From assembly GCF_001640805.2 (NCBI RefSeq), contig NC_066833.1:15058068-15122067 (forward strand): a DNA stretch of 64,000 nt, given 5' to 3'. Origin of the DNA: Lates calcarifer (taxonomy: Eukaryota; Chordata; Actinopteri; Centropomidae). Below the pieces are notes generated by a model, which worked only from the letters and a program-made list of their open reading frames with translations, was not told where the DNA came from and did no database searches. Shown in pieces: positions 1-14,400 of this stretch. Position 1 is the stretch's first letter; each line of letters opens with the position of its first letter. The translations under genes were made by a program, and so were the position numbers.

Positions 1-3000
1 ATGTATCCATGAATACTGTTCATCTAATTTAAGAGGGATAATTTCCTAAATTGGTCACAAGGTATGAGTGTGCAGCATGACCCACGTGACCAAAACAAAT
101 GGAGCAGCAGCAAGCTAATAGAGGAAAACTGCGCGTAGACTGTAGCCCAGCTGATACAGATTTCTTTTCAATTCAACTGGTCCAACAAAATAATTTGAAG
201 ATTTTATGTGGGTTAAATAATTAACCAGCTAATTTATTAATTGAAAAAAACAATTGTCAGATTAATAAATACTGAAAATAATTTATAGTTGCGGGCCCTG
301 AATAGAATAGGAAGCTAATACTGTCCCATTCAGTCAATCATCTCGTGCAGAGCATCTTTGTGATAAAGCAAAATGGAGAAAAATAGGTCTGCCCAAGTTG
401 AAAAAGAAGCATTTTTCCTCCATTTTGTTGGGGTTGTTTATGATTTGGTAAAATAAACCACTTGACAAACACAAAGTGACAAAACAACAGAAAACAGCTT
501 CAAAAAATAAAACGAGACAAACAGTGATTATTACGACACTTAAAGAAAACAATTTAGATTTTCATGTCATCAATAATCATGAAGCTGTATACAGTGTACA
601 GTATAGTGCATACTTTATGTACAGTGTGTGCTCTGCCCTGCAGTCTCCTCTTGTCTTTGTATAGCTGTGACCTCACATATTCATCTGACCTCTCACCCCA
701 GCTAGCAGCAGGCAGCAGCAGCACCACACACCCCCAGCTACGCAGCTGTAATCTCAGGCAGACCACCACTGCCTGCCACCCACTGCAGCCCCACACTCTT
801 TGTTATATCCTTCTAGAAAGGATGTAGAAGGAGGAGGTTAAGTGTACGTGAACATGACATCCCACCATGTGTTCATTTCCTCCCACTTCTGTAATTCTCT
901 TTAGTGAAATAATTAGAAGCAAGAGGGCTGGAGAGCCTTCATGACATTTTATGTTATCTAAGACTGACTGCTGCGTTCTGCATCATAGCTCAGCACGCAA
1001 TCCCATAAATCACATTTAGGATTAAAAGGTGCATACAGTTTGGAGGGATGACAGCGCAGCCTGGCTTTCTGTCTGCTGCTCATCATCTGTTTGCTACTGC
1101 AGTAGACTCTGGACTCATGATAAAGAGAGAAATGGGATAGATAGGTTGTTGTTGTGGTGCATGGCAGAATCCTCCAGGAGTGTTGAACAGTCATTGTTAT
1201 ATAATTTCCCCTCAGTGCGGATTGGTCAGGCTGTGGGTTGTTGGTAGGCTCAGCATGGTAATCTCACAAGCATTATCTGCCTCTCAGAATCAGTGGTTGT
1301 TGTGTGCAGGGCTCACTCATCCATGCCTGCCTTTGTAAAAAACAACTAAGCAGCCAGGTCAGTCTGTTTCTATCATGTCTTTTAGTCAAACTGGTTTGTC
1401 CTTGTGCATGAAGTCAGCATACCCAGGACCAGCCTTCTCACATTAGTTTAGGTATTTCCCTGACCCGTCTGACTTCCTTCCTCTTATTACTCCATTTTTA
1501 TCTAAATGCCGGCCAGTTGACTCTTGGCTGGATGATTTATGGGACTGCAGCTGGTTCCAAAAAAGCATTTGGTGAAAGTGTTGAAACAGCACTAACAACA
1601 CACTGACACACGATCTAATCACAAGTATTGTTGTGAAATAAAAATAAAATTGTAAGTAATTGACAAAAAAGTAGTCGACAAAAAGTAAGGGTTTGAAATT
1701 CACCAGCTGGCCAGCAAACTATATAAGAGATATGCAACATTAGCATTGACACCAACAGCTGTTAATGCTAATGTTAGTGTTGTAGTGATCCCAAAAACTC
1801 ATATAGCACCCTTGAAGTAGTATGCTGAACATACAGTAAGTTTAATATCTTTATTATATGCCTGCCAACCACATGAAAGTTAACAAATAGATTAAGAAAT
1901 TTATCCACTTTAATAAAAATTATGTGTCTCCAACCAACACAGACTATTTCAGTGCCAACAATAGACCTTGAACCAATCACAGTGGCTGAGAAAGCCTTTA
2001 ATTGACAGATTGCTTGGCACACTATTTCCAAGTTTATCACATTGATTATCTTAGAGGTTGCTGGTTCAGGCACTCTTCTGGTCTGTGTACACTGCAGTCA
2101 CACAAGGTAGACATGCCAAACCTCTATATTGTAACTAACTTATATTGAGTCAGGTATTGTACTTGAGTATGATTTTTTGGTCATTTACATTTTTTAGAAC
2201 TTTCTTCTTCTGGTCCACATTTAAAATGAAAATATTGTACTTTTGTACTGAGAATACTGAAAAACAGCCTTGTTTTAAGTCAACAACACAATGCATTTTA
2301 AATAGTATCTTAAAAGTTTTATCAAATTTTCTTATCTTAAGCATGAAAACTTCCAGAATTGAAGATATGTGTACAAGGTTTAAAAAAGTGTCCAAAAATG
2401 AAGAGTGTTTGATCCTTCATCTGATTTGACAGCTTTTAAATCTCTCAAATTCATGGTATAAGGATTTCATCTGACAGTGAAAAGTGAACTATGTTTTTCT
2501 TCACTGTAAATTTATCCTTGCTACTGATTTTATGGCAGATATTTATTTACTTCAGTGACATGTCGAAGGTTTTTGTGGTGACATTGCTAGATGTGATTAC
2601 TTCTTCCATCAGTGACTGTATCGTCATTTTATAGGACATTGTATGATAGCGACATACCTTAACCAGTCAACACAGTGGATGACTGAGCAGGCCTCCATGG
2701 AAGTCTTATTTATTTGTCAGTAATCATAGCTGAGCGTGTGGGACTGCGTGTCTGTCTGAGGCCGCTGCATGCGATGGCAGATTGGAAAGGTAAACCACTG
2801 TAAGCTTATGTGTGCGATGGTGCTTTTTCTCTTATTAATGCGGGGGACACAGGAGCTGTCAGTGCTGCTGTTCCGCTGCTGGTGAAATAGTAATGAGTGT
2901 GTATAACAGAGCTGAACCAGTGTGGTTTACAGCTCTGTTGCACTCAGAGGTGAGGCCAGGGCACATGGAACACTGACTGGCTGTACATCTGGTCTGTGTG

Positions 3001-3395
3001 CCAGTGATGGAGACAGAACAGGAGGCTTTGGTCACCGCTGGAATAAAACTAATTGAGGTACTGAGGTCAAAGTCTTTTTATATCTTTGGTTTGGAAATGT
3101 TTGAAGGACCAGTCTGGAATTTATTCGACCATGTAAGTCATTTAAACCCTCTGAAAACTGAGACAGAAGGGAAGTGAAAGAGTTTCTTATATTTGTCAAC
3201 AGCTAGTGTAGAGACTGTCTGTGTAAGGGCTTGGAAAAGGTAAAGAAAAGAAATAACTGTTTGGATTCAAAACCTTGAAGCTGTGTCTCATGGATGAGCT
3301 GGGAATGTAAGACATTTTTGAAACTTTTGGATTGAGTTAGAACTCATAAGTTAAAAGTTGAAGAAAGAATCACGGACTTGATTACTGTTGAAACT

Positions 3396-3620
3396 AGGGC
3401 TACAAGAATTGATCATTTTTCATTGTAAATTAATTTGCATATTATTTTTTCTTGTCATTGATTAATGATTTAGTCTATGAAATACCAAACAGTAATGAAT
3501 AAATGTTTTTATTATAAACAAAAATATTCAATTTACAATCATATGTGACACAGAAAAGCTGCAAATCCTCTTATTTTAGGAGCTAGATGCAAGTTTCAGC
3601 ATCTTTGATCAGACTGTTTC
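3396..3620. repeat. Teleost palindromic interspersed repeat, copy 1
   Basis: The segment starts 'AGGGCTACAAGAATTGATCA', runs through a GATTAATGATT-rich stretch and 'TAGTCTATGAAA', and continues to 'GCTGCAAATCCTCTTATTTT'. I recognise this order of motifs from a very common teleost non-autonomous repeat whose ends are built from inverted GATTAAT-type blocks. Diverged copies lie near 28,990-29,205 and 58,340-58,650. The family assignment is from memory, without a database search. Confidence 0.6.
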
Positions 3621-5451
3621 TCCTGCGCTGTTTCATACACTTCACTCTAACACCTTAGTAATATGACGACTTATGATGCCATTCATTTTATGTTGTAGCT
3701 TGATAAAATTGTGATTGGCTAGTGGTTGGTGACTTTCAAGACTGTTAACACCTCTGTGGCATTGACACTGTAAATTAACAGAGTCTGGAGGAAACCGAGG
3801 TACAGCACAGCATCACCTCAAGCGGTCGGGCAGGTGGCTTGTCCATGTAGTTCCAGAAAAAAGTAGATATGGCAGATGGGTCAGCAGGTGTGTTGGGAGG
3901 CCCAGAGTGTTAACGATTTCTGTTTTTCTTCTCTCCCTATCACAAAGTAACTTTTTAGTGATCTTGCCACAATGACCTTTGTTTTTATTTTGTTTCATGC
4001 TGTGACACAAAGAAATTTGTCCTTTTTTTGTATTTGGTCATCTCATCTATGATGGCTCCAGTATTCACGTATCAGTAGCAGACCGTACCAGGAGGCAGTT
4101 CTACCTGAGGAAGCTGTGATCAAAGCTGAAACAAATAAGCTCAGATTTCAACTGCTCTGCTGAAGGATTAATTGTGAGAGAGATCTTACAAAGTTGAGAG
4201 CTGACTTTTTAAAAACATAATCATAACATTACCTGTACTTATTTTTCTCAAAACATGTCTTATGTTTGGGTTGAAAGGGGTTTTACGGAAGGATCCTGTG
4301 GCTGTGTCTTATGAAATCTTTAAACTGTGCTACCATAACTGAGTTTACTGAAGTGGCTTTAACAGTTTTCTGAATACTTCGTTGGAGGTGTTTCTGGTTT
4401 GTTTGTGTTATACAACACAGGTTTGCTTGTCTCTACATGAGCACAAAGACTTGAGATCTGCTAATCTTTGGAATTTGGACCATAGACAGAGTTTGATGTT
4501 CTCACTAAGCAAACAGGTCAGGAATTTTAATTCCCTGCTCCTATGGATATCTAATATCTCTATCTCTCCCTTTGTCAATATTTAACCTAGAGCTCTATTT
4601 TGGGAATTCCCTTGCTGTGTTTTTGTGTATTCAGTGTACTTTTTTAAAAGGAATGTTGCAGAAACATGGCAAGAATAACAACTTTGGTTTACACCCACTC
4701 TTGTTCTCTTCATGTTCAGAAGAATGCTTGACATTGTGTGAACTTGAGACTTTGCATCACAAATGTGTAGCTTTAACAGATCCAACAATCAGCCATCACA
4801 CTCACCATTCCCTACTGTCAGTCCCATTAGAGCCAGCATCCCTGGCCATCTGCACTGTGACTCATTTGACTGTCATTTCACGCCATTTATAGGCAGTGTT
4901 TGGACACCTCCGCTTCAGCCACGCCCCAGGATACCAGACCTCCTCCTCTGGCAGTGTCGCTTGCCGGGGTGCCGCTTGAGATTGGACAATGCTGCTCCAA
5001 TGTCCCAACCCCCCTCACTCTCCATGCATCATTACATTCCTACTACTCCCCCTGCCCCCCCACTTCCATCGTCTTCCCCAGAGGTTTGGGTCTGAAACAA
5101 GAGGACAGGGTGGAGCATCTGTTCTCCAAGCTTTTCCTTTCACCCGCAGGCCTTCCCTCCCAATCAGTCACTTTTGATAACCCCTCTGGTTGCAGTCAGT
5201 CTCAATCAATGCCATCGCCACTACAAACAGATATATCATCTGTCCTCTGTCTGCACCCCTTTCCTCATAGGTCATCTGACAGTTCAGTCAGTTTCTTAAT
5301 GTCACCCTGGAAATGTTGCACCTTTGCTAGCACACAAATTGTTCATTATGGATACAATGCATCATTTTCATTCATGCACCTGTAGGTCCTCAGTCTGTAC
5401 AGTGTTTAACATGAACTCCTATCCCTGCTCTGTGTGTGTATGCCTATGCAG

Positions 5452-5530
5452 GTGAAAAACAAGACGAAGTCAAACCTGAGCCCACATCGCACTCAGCAGA
5501 CCTCTGAGATGCTCAGAAGCCACCTGACAG
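5452..5530 (+). other. Exon-like segment upstream of map3k13 (uncertain)
   Basis: A 79-base segment is bounded by a plausible acceptor (ending CCTATGCAG) and a good donor (CTGACAG|GTCAGTAC). It is open in one frame and unlike the surrounding AT-rich DNA. It could be a 5' non-coding exon of map3k13 or an exon of an unidentified upstream gene. Nothing else supports it, so it is only a candidate. Confidence 0.2.
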
Positions 5531-6884
5531 GTCAGTACATGCACACAAAAAGCATGCATGCAAACACACAAATGTGCTAAGAAGTTGAATGAAGCTGAAT
5601 AAAGAGGTGATACTTCAGCATACTAAGTGCAAGTGTGAAATACTGTGAGAGACATTAAATGACCTTTTGGGGAGAGAAAAGAACAGTTCTTCTGACATTC
5701 TGTCTATGACCTTTTAATTTTTGTTTGACTGTCATAGACCTCGACTAGAGATATGAGAGCTCGGCACAATGAGAAGATTGGCATATTATCTATATTCACT
5801 CACAAGTCTGCTCAAATGTGGTTTTCATGCTCTGTAGAAACAGGGGCAATTGAAGTCTGTCAGTCTGCAGAGGAAAACGTTTATTAGCTTACCAAGCAAA
5901 AGCATTGCTGTGCAAAGCATTTACACCCTGTGGTGAATCATAATTATTCATAATACACTCACATGTCCATTGTGTATTTAACTACAGGAGCAGGTCTAAA
6001 CATCGTCTGTGCCTGTATGTGTGTGTGCTGTGGCCATGAGCTGTAGTGTGTATGAGGAGCTGGATATGGCTCAGTTAACTCAAGATTTCATGTCATAATT
6101 TAGAGAACAAAAATCAAAAAGAATCTGTTGTGTTAAACTGTTTCATGAAAGTCACCTCTGCTAACTCTATAATATGTTTGAGGTTTGAACCAGTCACAAT
6201 GGCTGCTACAGCAGCATGCTAAACAGTTAGCATGCAGCACACAACACTGACTTTTTGAACATGGAGTGGGAACACCAATCACTAATCTAACCAATTTACC
6301 TACTCATTTAGGGACCACTGTCTAACAAGACATAGTTTATAAAGGACTTATACATTGGAAATAATGACTTAATGTGATATAGTTAATGAATAACTTACTA
6401 ATGCTCTTTGCTTTATCCGTTATGAGTCATTAATTCATGAGAACCATTTTTGGTTGCCACAAATCATCTTTAGTGTCGCTATAATGGTTTGTATGTTACC
6501 TATGAGGTTTTGGTAAATAATTTATCATCATTAAAAGCAACTAGTTACAACTTACAAACACTAACAGTGTCTTATTGTGGTATTGTGGTTTGGCATTATA
6601 TAATCAAGGGGCTACATTTTGTGTTCGCACTACACAAGATTATAAAGCAGTGTATTAAAGTCTATGTGCATAAATGAAATGTTTTGTCACAAATGAGTGG
6701 CCCATGCAAGGATACAGGACACAGCGTGCAGTTATATGTGGGATGCTGATACAATTGGCATGGACGGACCTGATCACTGATTTGGAACAAAGGGATTTTC
6801 TCTTGTGCAGAAACAGTCTGTCCTACTTACGGAGATGCCGCCGCAGCCTAACCTGCTGTTCCCAGCTGGTTTTGCTTTGAAATA

Positions 6885-7330
6885 CCCCCCCCCCCTTCCT
6901 CTTCTGCTCTCCTCTTCATCTCTCTCTTTGCTCCTCCTCTCCGAGTCTGTGCAGAAAGCTCCACCCGTCCTGCATCCACCCCCACCCTACCCGCCCCTCT
7001 TCCCTCCCCCCTCTTCCCTCCCCTCCTCTGCTCTTTGAGCCGCGTCCTCTCTGCGTCAGACAGCTCCATTCATGAAAAGTGTGACGTGAGCAGGTTTTCA
7101 GCGACCCAGTGACGCTGCCGCCCACCCACTCACATCGCAGGTGCTGCGGGAGTTAGAGAAATGTCTGTCAGTCTCAAGTGTCAGTCTCCCTCTCTCCCTG
7201 GTTTTCTTGCTGTTTTTTTCTCTGATCCTGACCATCAGTTCAGTGTCTCTCCCCCAGCTTTTTTTTGTGTGTGTTTTTTTCCATCCCTGCCTCAGAGCTG
7301 AGAGAGGACCATGAATCTAGGCTCTGTCTG
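6885..7330 (+). promoter_or_regulatory. Candidate promoter / 5' exon region, possibly of map3k13
   Basis: A pyrimidine-rich tract (6,885-7,030) is followed by locally CpG-containing sequence with a CRE-like TGACGTGA (about 7,081) and a donor-like CATCGCAG|GTGCTG (about 7,140). The local base composition contrasts with the AT-rich flanks. It lies about 8 kb upstream of the first coding exon of map3k13, a reasonable place for a non-coding first exon. No TATA box was identified, and the assignment to map3k13 is inference. Confidence 0.3.
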
Positions 7331-10300
7331 CTGTGAGTAATCTGCTGATGCTGTGTCTTTGCCATATATTTAAGTGGAAGCAGTGTGATGTGGAGATACT
7401 TCTCCTTCTCTTGTTTGTGTGTAGGATTTCTCTTTTGTGTTTTTTTTTTTGTACATGTATATAATAAGGAGACATTCTCTGTATGTATGTGCTGTTTGCA
7501 TGTGGATCAGCTGTCAGTGTTTGCTCAGTAGCAGTGCTGCAGGAGTGTGTTGAGCAGTCGTGCGTCTGTGCGTGCAGGAGCTATTTTAGGCTCAGCGGTG
7601 ATGCTGCTGCTGCTTTTTGATGCAGTGCTTCTCTGTGCCCCTTGAAGGACAGGTTGAGATGTAGGAGAAGGTATATATCAGCACAGCCCACCCTCCACTT
7701 CTTCATTTAGCGACAAAATGAAACAAACACAACTTCTGAGGCATTGCAATGCTGGTGGTCAGAAGCAATAGACTTTCTGGGGCACACGTGTATTGTGCAC
7801 AGCCACGGGCAGTTTTTTATGTGCATGTACACAAATCACATTCACTTCCCTTTCAGTCTCTCATTTTCTCTTACTCAACTCTGCCTCTCTCATTTTCCAG
7901 ACTCCCTCCACTTGCCTCACCATCTTTGACTTTTCTCCCCCACTTTGCATCCTCATCCATCTCTTTATTTACTCAGCTTGGCAGCAGGAAAGCTCTGTGT
8001 GTGCCCACCTCTGTCCTCTGCTACTAAGCATGTTTATGTAACTGCACAGGATGAGTAGCCGGCAGCCGGGCTTTAGATCGGGGGGGGGCTCCATCTATCC
8101 ATCCTTTTTCCACAGAGCATTTAAAATAATATATGCATTTTCATGTCTAAGAAGAGTTTGCTATTTGGATTACCTTGAAAGTGTCTGACTTCAGCAGCTT
8201 TGGGTACAAGATTTAATATTTAGATGTACATGGAAATGCATGTTGCAGTTATTTTAATAGCAAGCAGGGATAGTATGAACCCAGGAGCTAACAGAAGCAC
8301 TAATGTGTATTGATTTCTCAGTTTTCTGCTGTGGCAGTCTGTCTTCAGGCAGAAGGAATAACATGTAGTACAACACCCACTTCCTCTCACATGCTCATGC
8401 ACATTTTCTTGCTCTGTAGATATGTGCACTTTCATATTGCAGCCATTAAAATGGTGTCAGTCGCAGCCAGTCTCCTGCAATATGCGTGTTTGTCTGTTGT
8501 GTCACTTCTTGTGTGTCTGTCTCTCTCCTCGGCCCTTGTTGTTGGCGGACCGAGCAGGCCGTCCTTATTAAAAGAGCACAAGGGGGATTGTTGTGGCAGC
8601 AGCTGCTCTGGTGTGCAATGCTGAGTGTGTTTGTCTATGTGTGTGTGTGTGTCTGTGTATGCTGCTGTCTCCTGGCCGTGCAGGGCAGACAGGCCCAGTT
8701 CACATGGAGCCGGCTCCTCTTGTGTCCTTTGTTGTCGCTCTGGGAGTCTTTCTCATTGGAGCGTGTTCGGTACAGTATCATGCCGCAAGCAGCCACAGTG
8801 GCAGCAGAATAGCAGCTTGTCTTTTCTCTTTTTTGCCTGTCTCTCATTCATTTTTCTCTGCTTCAAATTTTCCTCCATATCTCCCCTATTCACAGCCCTC
8901 CATGTCCCTTTTTTGTCTCCCTAATCTCCTTTTCTTCCTCCACTTTTCTCTGAGCCATTCTTTCCCTCCACCGTCTCCTTGGCCCCACTGTCCCTTTCTG
9001 TCTGTTTGCATTCATCATCTGTCCAGATGGATCTGGTTAGTATTCATAAATAGAGCTTTGTAAAGCTTTATCGTTAAGCATCACTGGGAACAAAGAGTCA
9101 GCTTGACTGAAAAGACCAATATTAAATCTTTTTGAGTTTTTCAGATGAGAGTATGTGTGATAGTGCAGATTTTTAGGAGCCTGTGTGTCCTGGTTGCAGT
9201 GCTTGGCTGCAGCCTTACTGAGAGGCCGGGAGACTGAAGCTGGAGGGAGAGTGTGTGACGTGTCGATGGCGCACACTCTTTTCTTCAGTTATTTATTTTC
9301 TCCAATTCTGGCTGGTACCGGCTGAGGCTATTTGAGGCACAACTCATGTGTGTATGTGGTTGGAGTGCTAATGATTTTTAGCCATGTCAGCCCTGTACCT
9401 GAATTTGAATGTGTTCTGAAAGAACGTATTGGTCAGCTGTAATCCTTTGGCATGAATTTGGTTTGATGAACGCCCTGACAAACTAAGAAACCACACAGTC
9501 AGACGTTGCCGTTTCAGACTTCAGAAGAAGAAACTGAGGTGTAGCTGTTTGTTTTTACACAGTCTTTCATCCTCCTATCAGTCGGCTTTCTCTGGCAGAT
9601 ACGTTCATCCACCTGACTGACCTCCTCCTCCCCTTGTGAAATCCAACCTTCAAAACAAACCATTCGTATTCCACATGATCCCACCTGGCACTTTCCCTCT
9701 GGCTTCAGCAGCAGCTTTGACCTTGTACCTATTTGCCCAGCAACACCAGTCAAACCCTGAGCAGGCAGGTAGGTGGGCAGGGATTATTGTTCCGTGGCCC
9801 ACTTTCCCCTGCAGCCACCACCATCAGATATTTAAATCAGCCCAGGTGAGTCACCAAAGGGAGTCAGAATATGAAGAAAGAAGGATTATAACAAAATGTC
9901 AGCCCTGTGACGGCAGATGCCTGAACGCTGTGCCAGAATTTGTTTATTTTCCCTTCCACTGCTTTGCCCGCACCAGCAGATTATTACTTTCACCCACCTA
10001 CATCAGCCTGTTCAATCCCCTCTGGCAGGACTCATGGCCATGGTAGCAAGGGAAAGCTGATTTAGACATCGGCCCACATCCCGACAATCATATCAGAACT
10101 GGGTGGTTCTGTTGGCAGAGTCCTATTTCCTGTCTCTGTATTTGATGTCCTTATTGCTAAATACTCATAATTTTGTCTGCTGTAATGACAAGAAAAAATA
10201 CAGGGCTAGTATGTTTCTAGATTTCTGTTTCATAACAGTGTTTACTCACACTGTGAACACCGGCCATGAAAGTCCATAGTCTGCATTGACTAGGGAAACA

Positions 10301-11404
10301 AGTACAGATATCAGAGCACAACTGTTCAGCTGTGACCCAGAATAACAGACGGTCACATGTGTAGTTCAGACCATCGAGACACCTGAGCTACTGGTACCAA
10401 GAAACTCTTGTGTTTCTCCAGATTATTTGGATTTTATACTCTAAACTAACTTTGTTGCTTCCTTGAAGTGCTCAGTGGAGAAACTGACCCTTCATTGTTT
10501 GTTTTGAGAAAGGAGGTCAGGAGGGATGGAAATGGTGTGGAACAGGTATTTATCCTCCTTCCCAGCAATGAGCTCTGCAGGATAAAGTGATGAAGTAGAG
10601 TAGCCTACTGGATCCAGACTGTAATTGAAAAGGTTCGACTCTGGCTCACTGTGCTGCAGTTATGAACCTGCCGTAGCTGTCTGAGAGTATGAAAATCAGA
10701 TTATTTTTTTTTTGTAAGTGCTGTTGAGTATCTGGTAGCTGATGAAGCAGAGATTTGTACATATATTTTGCTGTTCAAAAAGGCCAATATAATCTGATAA
10801 ATGCTAAATACTATTTTTTCTGGCTAACCCACTCCTCACTTAAAAAATAGTTAAACCACTGTGTTGCTGTTATTTAAAATACAATGCCATTCTGCTTTCC
10901 CTATGTGACAGTCTTGATGAATGTAACAGTGACCTCTGGGCTTTTGGCCTCTCCAAACCTGAGCGTTGGATGAGAGTGAGCGTGACTGGTAGCAGAAGGT
11001 CAGGATGGATGCTGTGTTGACATGGTAACGTGTTAATGATGAGACGGGATAGGGGCTAAATTGGTTCTTTGTTGGTGGCGCAGCTGTCACCTAAAGGGAG
11101 TCTCCCCCTATGGGGCCCAGCAGGGCTTCCCTTAATGAGGAGCAGAGTGATGGACACACATGCCCCTGGTAGTGCTGTGTTTGTGAGCATGAATTCAGTG
11201 TGCATGTCTGTGTATATTAAAGGTCTGTTGCTTTTTGTGACAGTAATCTGTTGTGGAAGGTTCAACTGCTTTTGTGAAGGTACAGCATATCGAAACACAG
11301 TCTGAACGGCCATATTGGCATTTGCTGAGTGCTAAAAAAACTGCCATCCCCAGTGGATTGCTGGGAGTGGTGGGATTATTGGATCCTGCCAGACACGCCC
11401 CGGG

Positions 11405-11445
<41 letters not shown>

Positions 11446-14400
11446 ACGTGCGAACACGTGTGTTCTCTGAACCTGATCCCACTGCACCACCAGCTGCCAC
11501 ACACACACACACTCAGTCACACTCTCATACATACAGAGTGGTACAGTAACAATACCAGTATGGTCCTCCTCTGCCAGTCCTGCCCTGCAATGATAAGTGC
11601 GTTCAGAAACTAAAAATGTACTTACCATAATGCATTGTGCTATTGGCTATTGACATATTAACATTAGATCGCCTTTAGAGAGGCAAGAAATGACAGGAAG
11701 TGTGCAGGATATATGGAGGGGGGAGGGCTGAATAGGGTCTGTGTTTGTACAAGCTTGTCTCTAGAGCCCTGTAGAAGGATTAAAGGATCAGCCCCTGATA
11801 AATTCTCTCTCTCTCTAGCTCTATCTCTGTCTCCCCCTGTCTTCATTTTATCCTTTCTGCTAAATATCTGCTTTGTGTCCTTTTCTGAGGAGATATCTAC
11901 TTTATACAAACATGTAACACAGTGTTTTTTAACACCAGATGAACGGTCTGCGCATCTTTTTGCCCAGTCACCGTCACTTTCGGAAAGTCCTGTAAATAAA
12001 TGAATGTGTAAATGAAACCCTGGATACTTCTTGATCAGGTGCAGACATTATTCATGGGATTCTATGCTCATAGAGATCTTCCATTAGAGATTAATGGCAG
12101 AGAGCGAGAGGTTTGTTTCCTATTCTTGGTGTCAGATTGAGATGCATAGACTCGGTCCACATTCCGTCTGTTAGGAAAGAGAAAAGGGACTGAGCAGACA
12201 GAATACAAATAGGTGAAAATTGAAGGTTTAGAGGCATCAGATTTTCAGATTTTCTGTCGGTGTTTTGTGGTCAATATTCAGGCAAGATAATTAGTTTTTT
12301 CGTTGGTTTTGTTAAGTTACTGTGCGTACAGGCTTGTGTCTTCATGTGCGTGTTTCTCTCCAGCGGACCACATCCACCCATTGTGGCCCACGTCAGAAAC
12401 CCAGCTCTGAAAATCGTCCGTGGGGTGGAATTACAGCGCGGGCCTCTTCTCGCACAGCTCGATTGTCTCTGCTGTGGAAGGGACAGGATTTATTGGATAC
12501 CTGAGAGAGCATTCTCTCCTTCCCCTGCACTCTCAGCAACCTGCTTAGAGACGGACCTGCATTATAGATGAGCTCCTGGCAGCCACCACACTCTCACAGC
12601 GCTCAGGTTACCCCCAGTAGATACACACAGATATAGTACATGCATTTGCACAAACATGGAAGCAGCAACTGTGAACATCTCCATTTTGAGTTCTGTCCTT
12701 TTATGCATATTATCCGCCTCTCTCTGTCTCCATCTTGGTTTGGGGTCTGAAATCCAGGCGTGTTGTAGCTTAGCAGAATTTCAGCAGCAATGTTATCTGC
12801 ATCAGAAGTATCAGGGCTTGATTGTACTTTGACCCGTGCCAAGTTGAAGAACTGTGCATTCATGCCAGCGCTCCCCGCAGAGGGCAATGTAAACAAAGTC
12901 TGTTTCGATTGGATTTCATGACTGTCCTCTCCCTTGTCAGGAAACTTCCACGTAACACAAGGCCAACTCACTGCTCTGCCTCTGTCTCCTCCCTCCTGGA
13001 CTTTGATCTCCTGTTCCAGACTGTACACACTGTACAGCCTCTCACTATCTCCCTCTCACTGTGACCCGCACTCTTTATTTTCTACTGCCCCTTCAAACTT
13101 GATTGGATTTCTGAGGCCATGTCCTTATGGGTTTAAAGCGGAAAGAACTCAAGCGTCATTTACACAGCGATTAATTCACTACTTTTGTGCTGTTTTTTTG
13201 CCAAGATTGGTAAAGGCGCACAGTCAGACTGTGGATAAATGGCCATCTGTTTGTCTGAAAACACAGTGTGTGCTACGCTGCAGCCTCTGATAATTTACTT
13301 TGGGATTGTCTCATTTTTTCTACAAACAAAAACCTATGCTGCCAGAAAAATTTGATGTAAGATGCTATAATCATCCAAAATGCTTCACATAAGTGCCTGT
13401 AAACTATTATTAGAGTTTTGTAAAAATGCTATGAAACATATGCTATGAAACATAGCATTTTTGGTGAACATCCTCTATTGTGAAGTGCAGGGTTTTGCAC
13501 TGAAAGGCACAAATGGAGAAGCAGTTGGTAGCCAAGGCAAGATAATTTGTCAGATATTTGTACTGCTGACATACATTATCAACAGTGACATGTTCTTCAT
13601 CCTCCATCTTGTGGCTTATGTTGAAGAGGGACCCTGGGTCTAATTTTTAACTCCTGAATTGTTTTTTTATATCATGCTCATTTACTGTAAAGTGTGTCTT
13701 CTTTAATAATCATTTGATTGTTCAGTGAACATAATGTATATGTTTCAGGAAATTACAAATATACATTTGTGATTAATGCAAAAGTTAAGTTTTGGCTTTT
13801 TAATTAGATTTGTAAAGAAAATGCAGAATAACTCCAACCATATCTTTTAAATGTTGATTAATTTCTCTGTGCTGTTATCCTTAAACACTGATCAGCCTCA
13901 TCGTATGGTCTTCATTCGCATCTGTAGTTGGACCATTCGTTATCACACAATAACACTTCCACACTTATTGTGGTATTTACACTGAGGTCATTTGCCATGT
14001 TTGACAAATCAGCATTTCTTGCCTCAGTTGTTGGCAGACAGTGGTGACAGCTGGGTTTGCATAATATGACTATATAAACTTTGATTAATTTTATTGCCAT
14101 ACCACAGAAGCTATTCTGTAATATCTCTGGGTGTATTTGGCCATTGTGGGCCACTGAGGTTTGATTTATGGCAGTGTGTGTGTGTGTGTGATGATGATGA
14201 TTTCCAGTGATGATGTCTTGATTTTTTTTTTTTTTTTTGCTGGATTATCAAAACACAGACAATCCTGCCTGGTTATTAAATCCATAAAAGTTTCTCAACT
14301 GATTCTCAAAAAAATGTACTGTATCTCAATGTATATTGATATCGCAATATAGATATCATAGTGTTACATATGTTGTGAAAGAGGTTTTTACCCATATTGC

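Larger units (their letters stand above)
1..6880. other. Gene-poor intergenic or 5' intron sequence
   Basis: I see no convincing protein-coding exon here. The open frames are short, lack family resemblance and mostly mirror pyrimidine-rich or low-complexity sequence. Contents noted: a teleost palindromic repeat at about 3,396-3,620 and a weak exon-like segment at 5,452-5,530. The rest is AT-rich, unremarkable sequence. It may be intergenic, or the first intron of map3k13 if that gene has a distant promoter. Confidence 0.6.

Noticed and set aside
4763..5385. Overlapping plus-strand open frames of 110-161 codons
   Set aside because: Pro/Ser/His-rich composition following pyrimidine-rich DNA, no recognisable domain, no supporting splice structure, and several frames open at once.
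8310..9063. Open frames of 104-156 codons on the plus strand
   Set aside because: Low-complexity Cys/Val/Phe/Ser/Pro translations of TG- and TC-rich DNA, with overlapping open frames and no family resemblance.
11195..11628. Open frames with Cys-Val or His-Thr repeats on both strands
   Set aside because: These are translations of the (TG)19 and CA microsatellites.
12603..13028. A 141-codon minus-strand open frame
   Set aside because: No recognisable motif, no exon context, and overlapping frames on the other strand of similar length; chance occurrence is likely.
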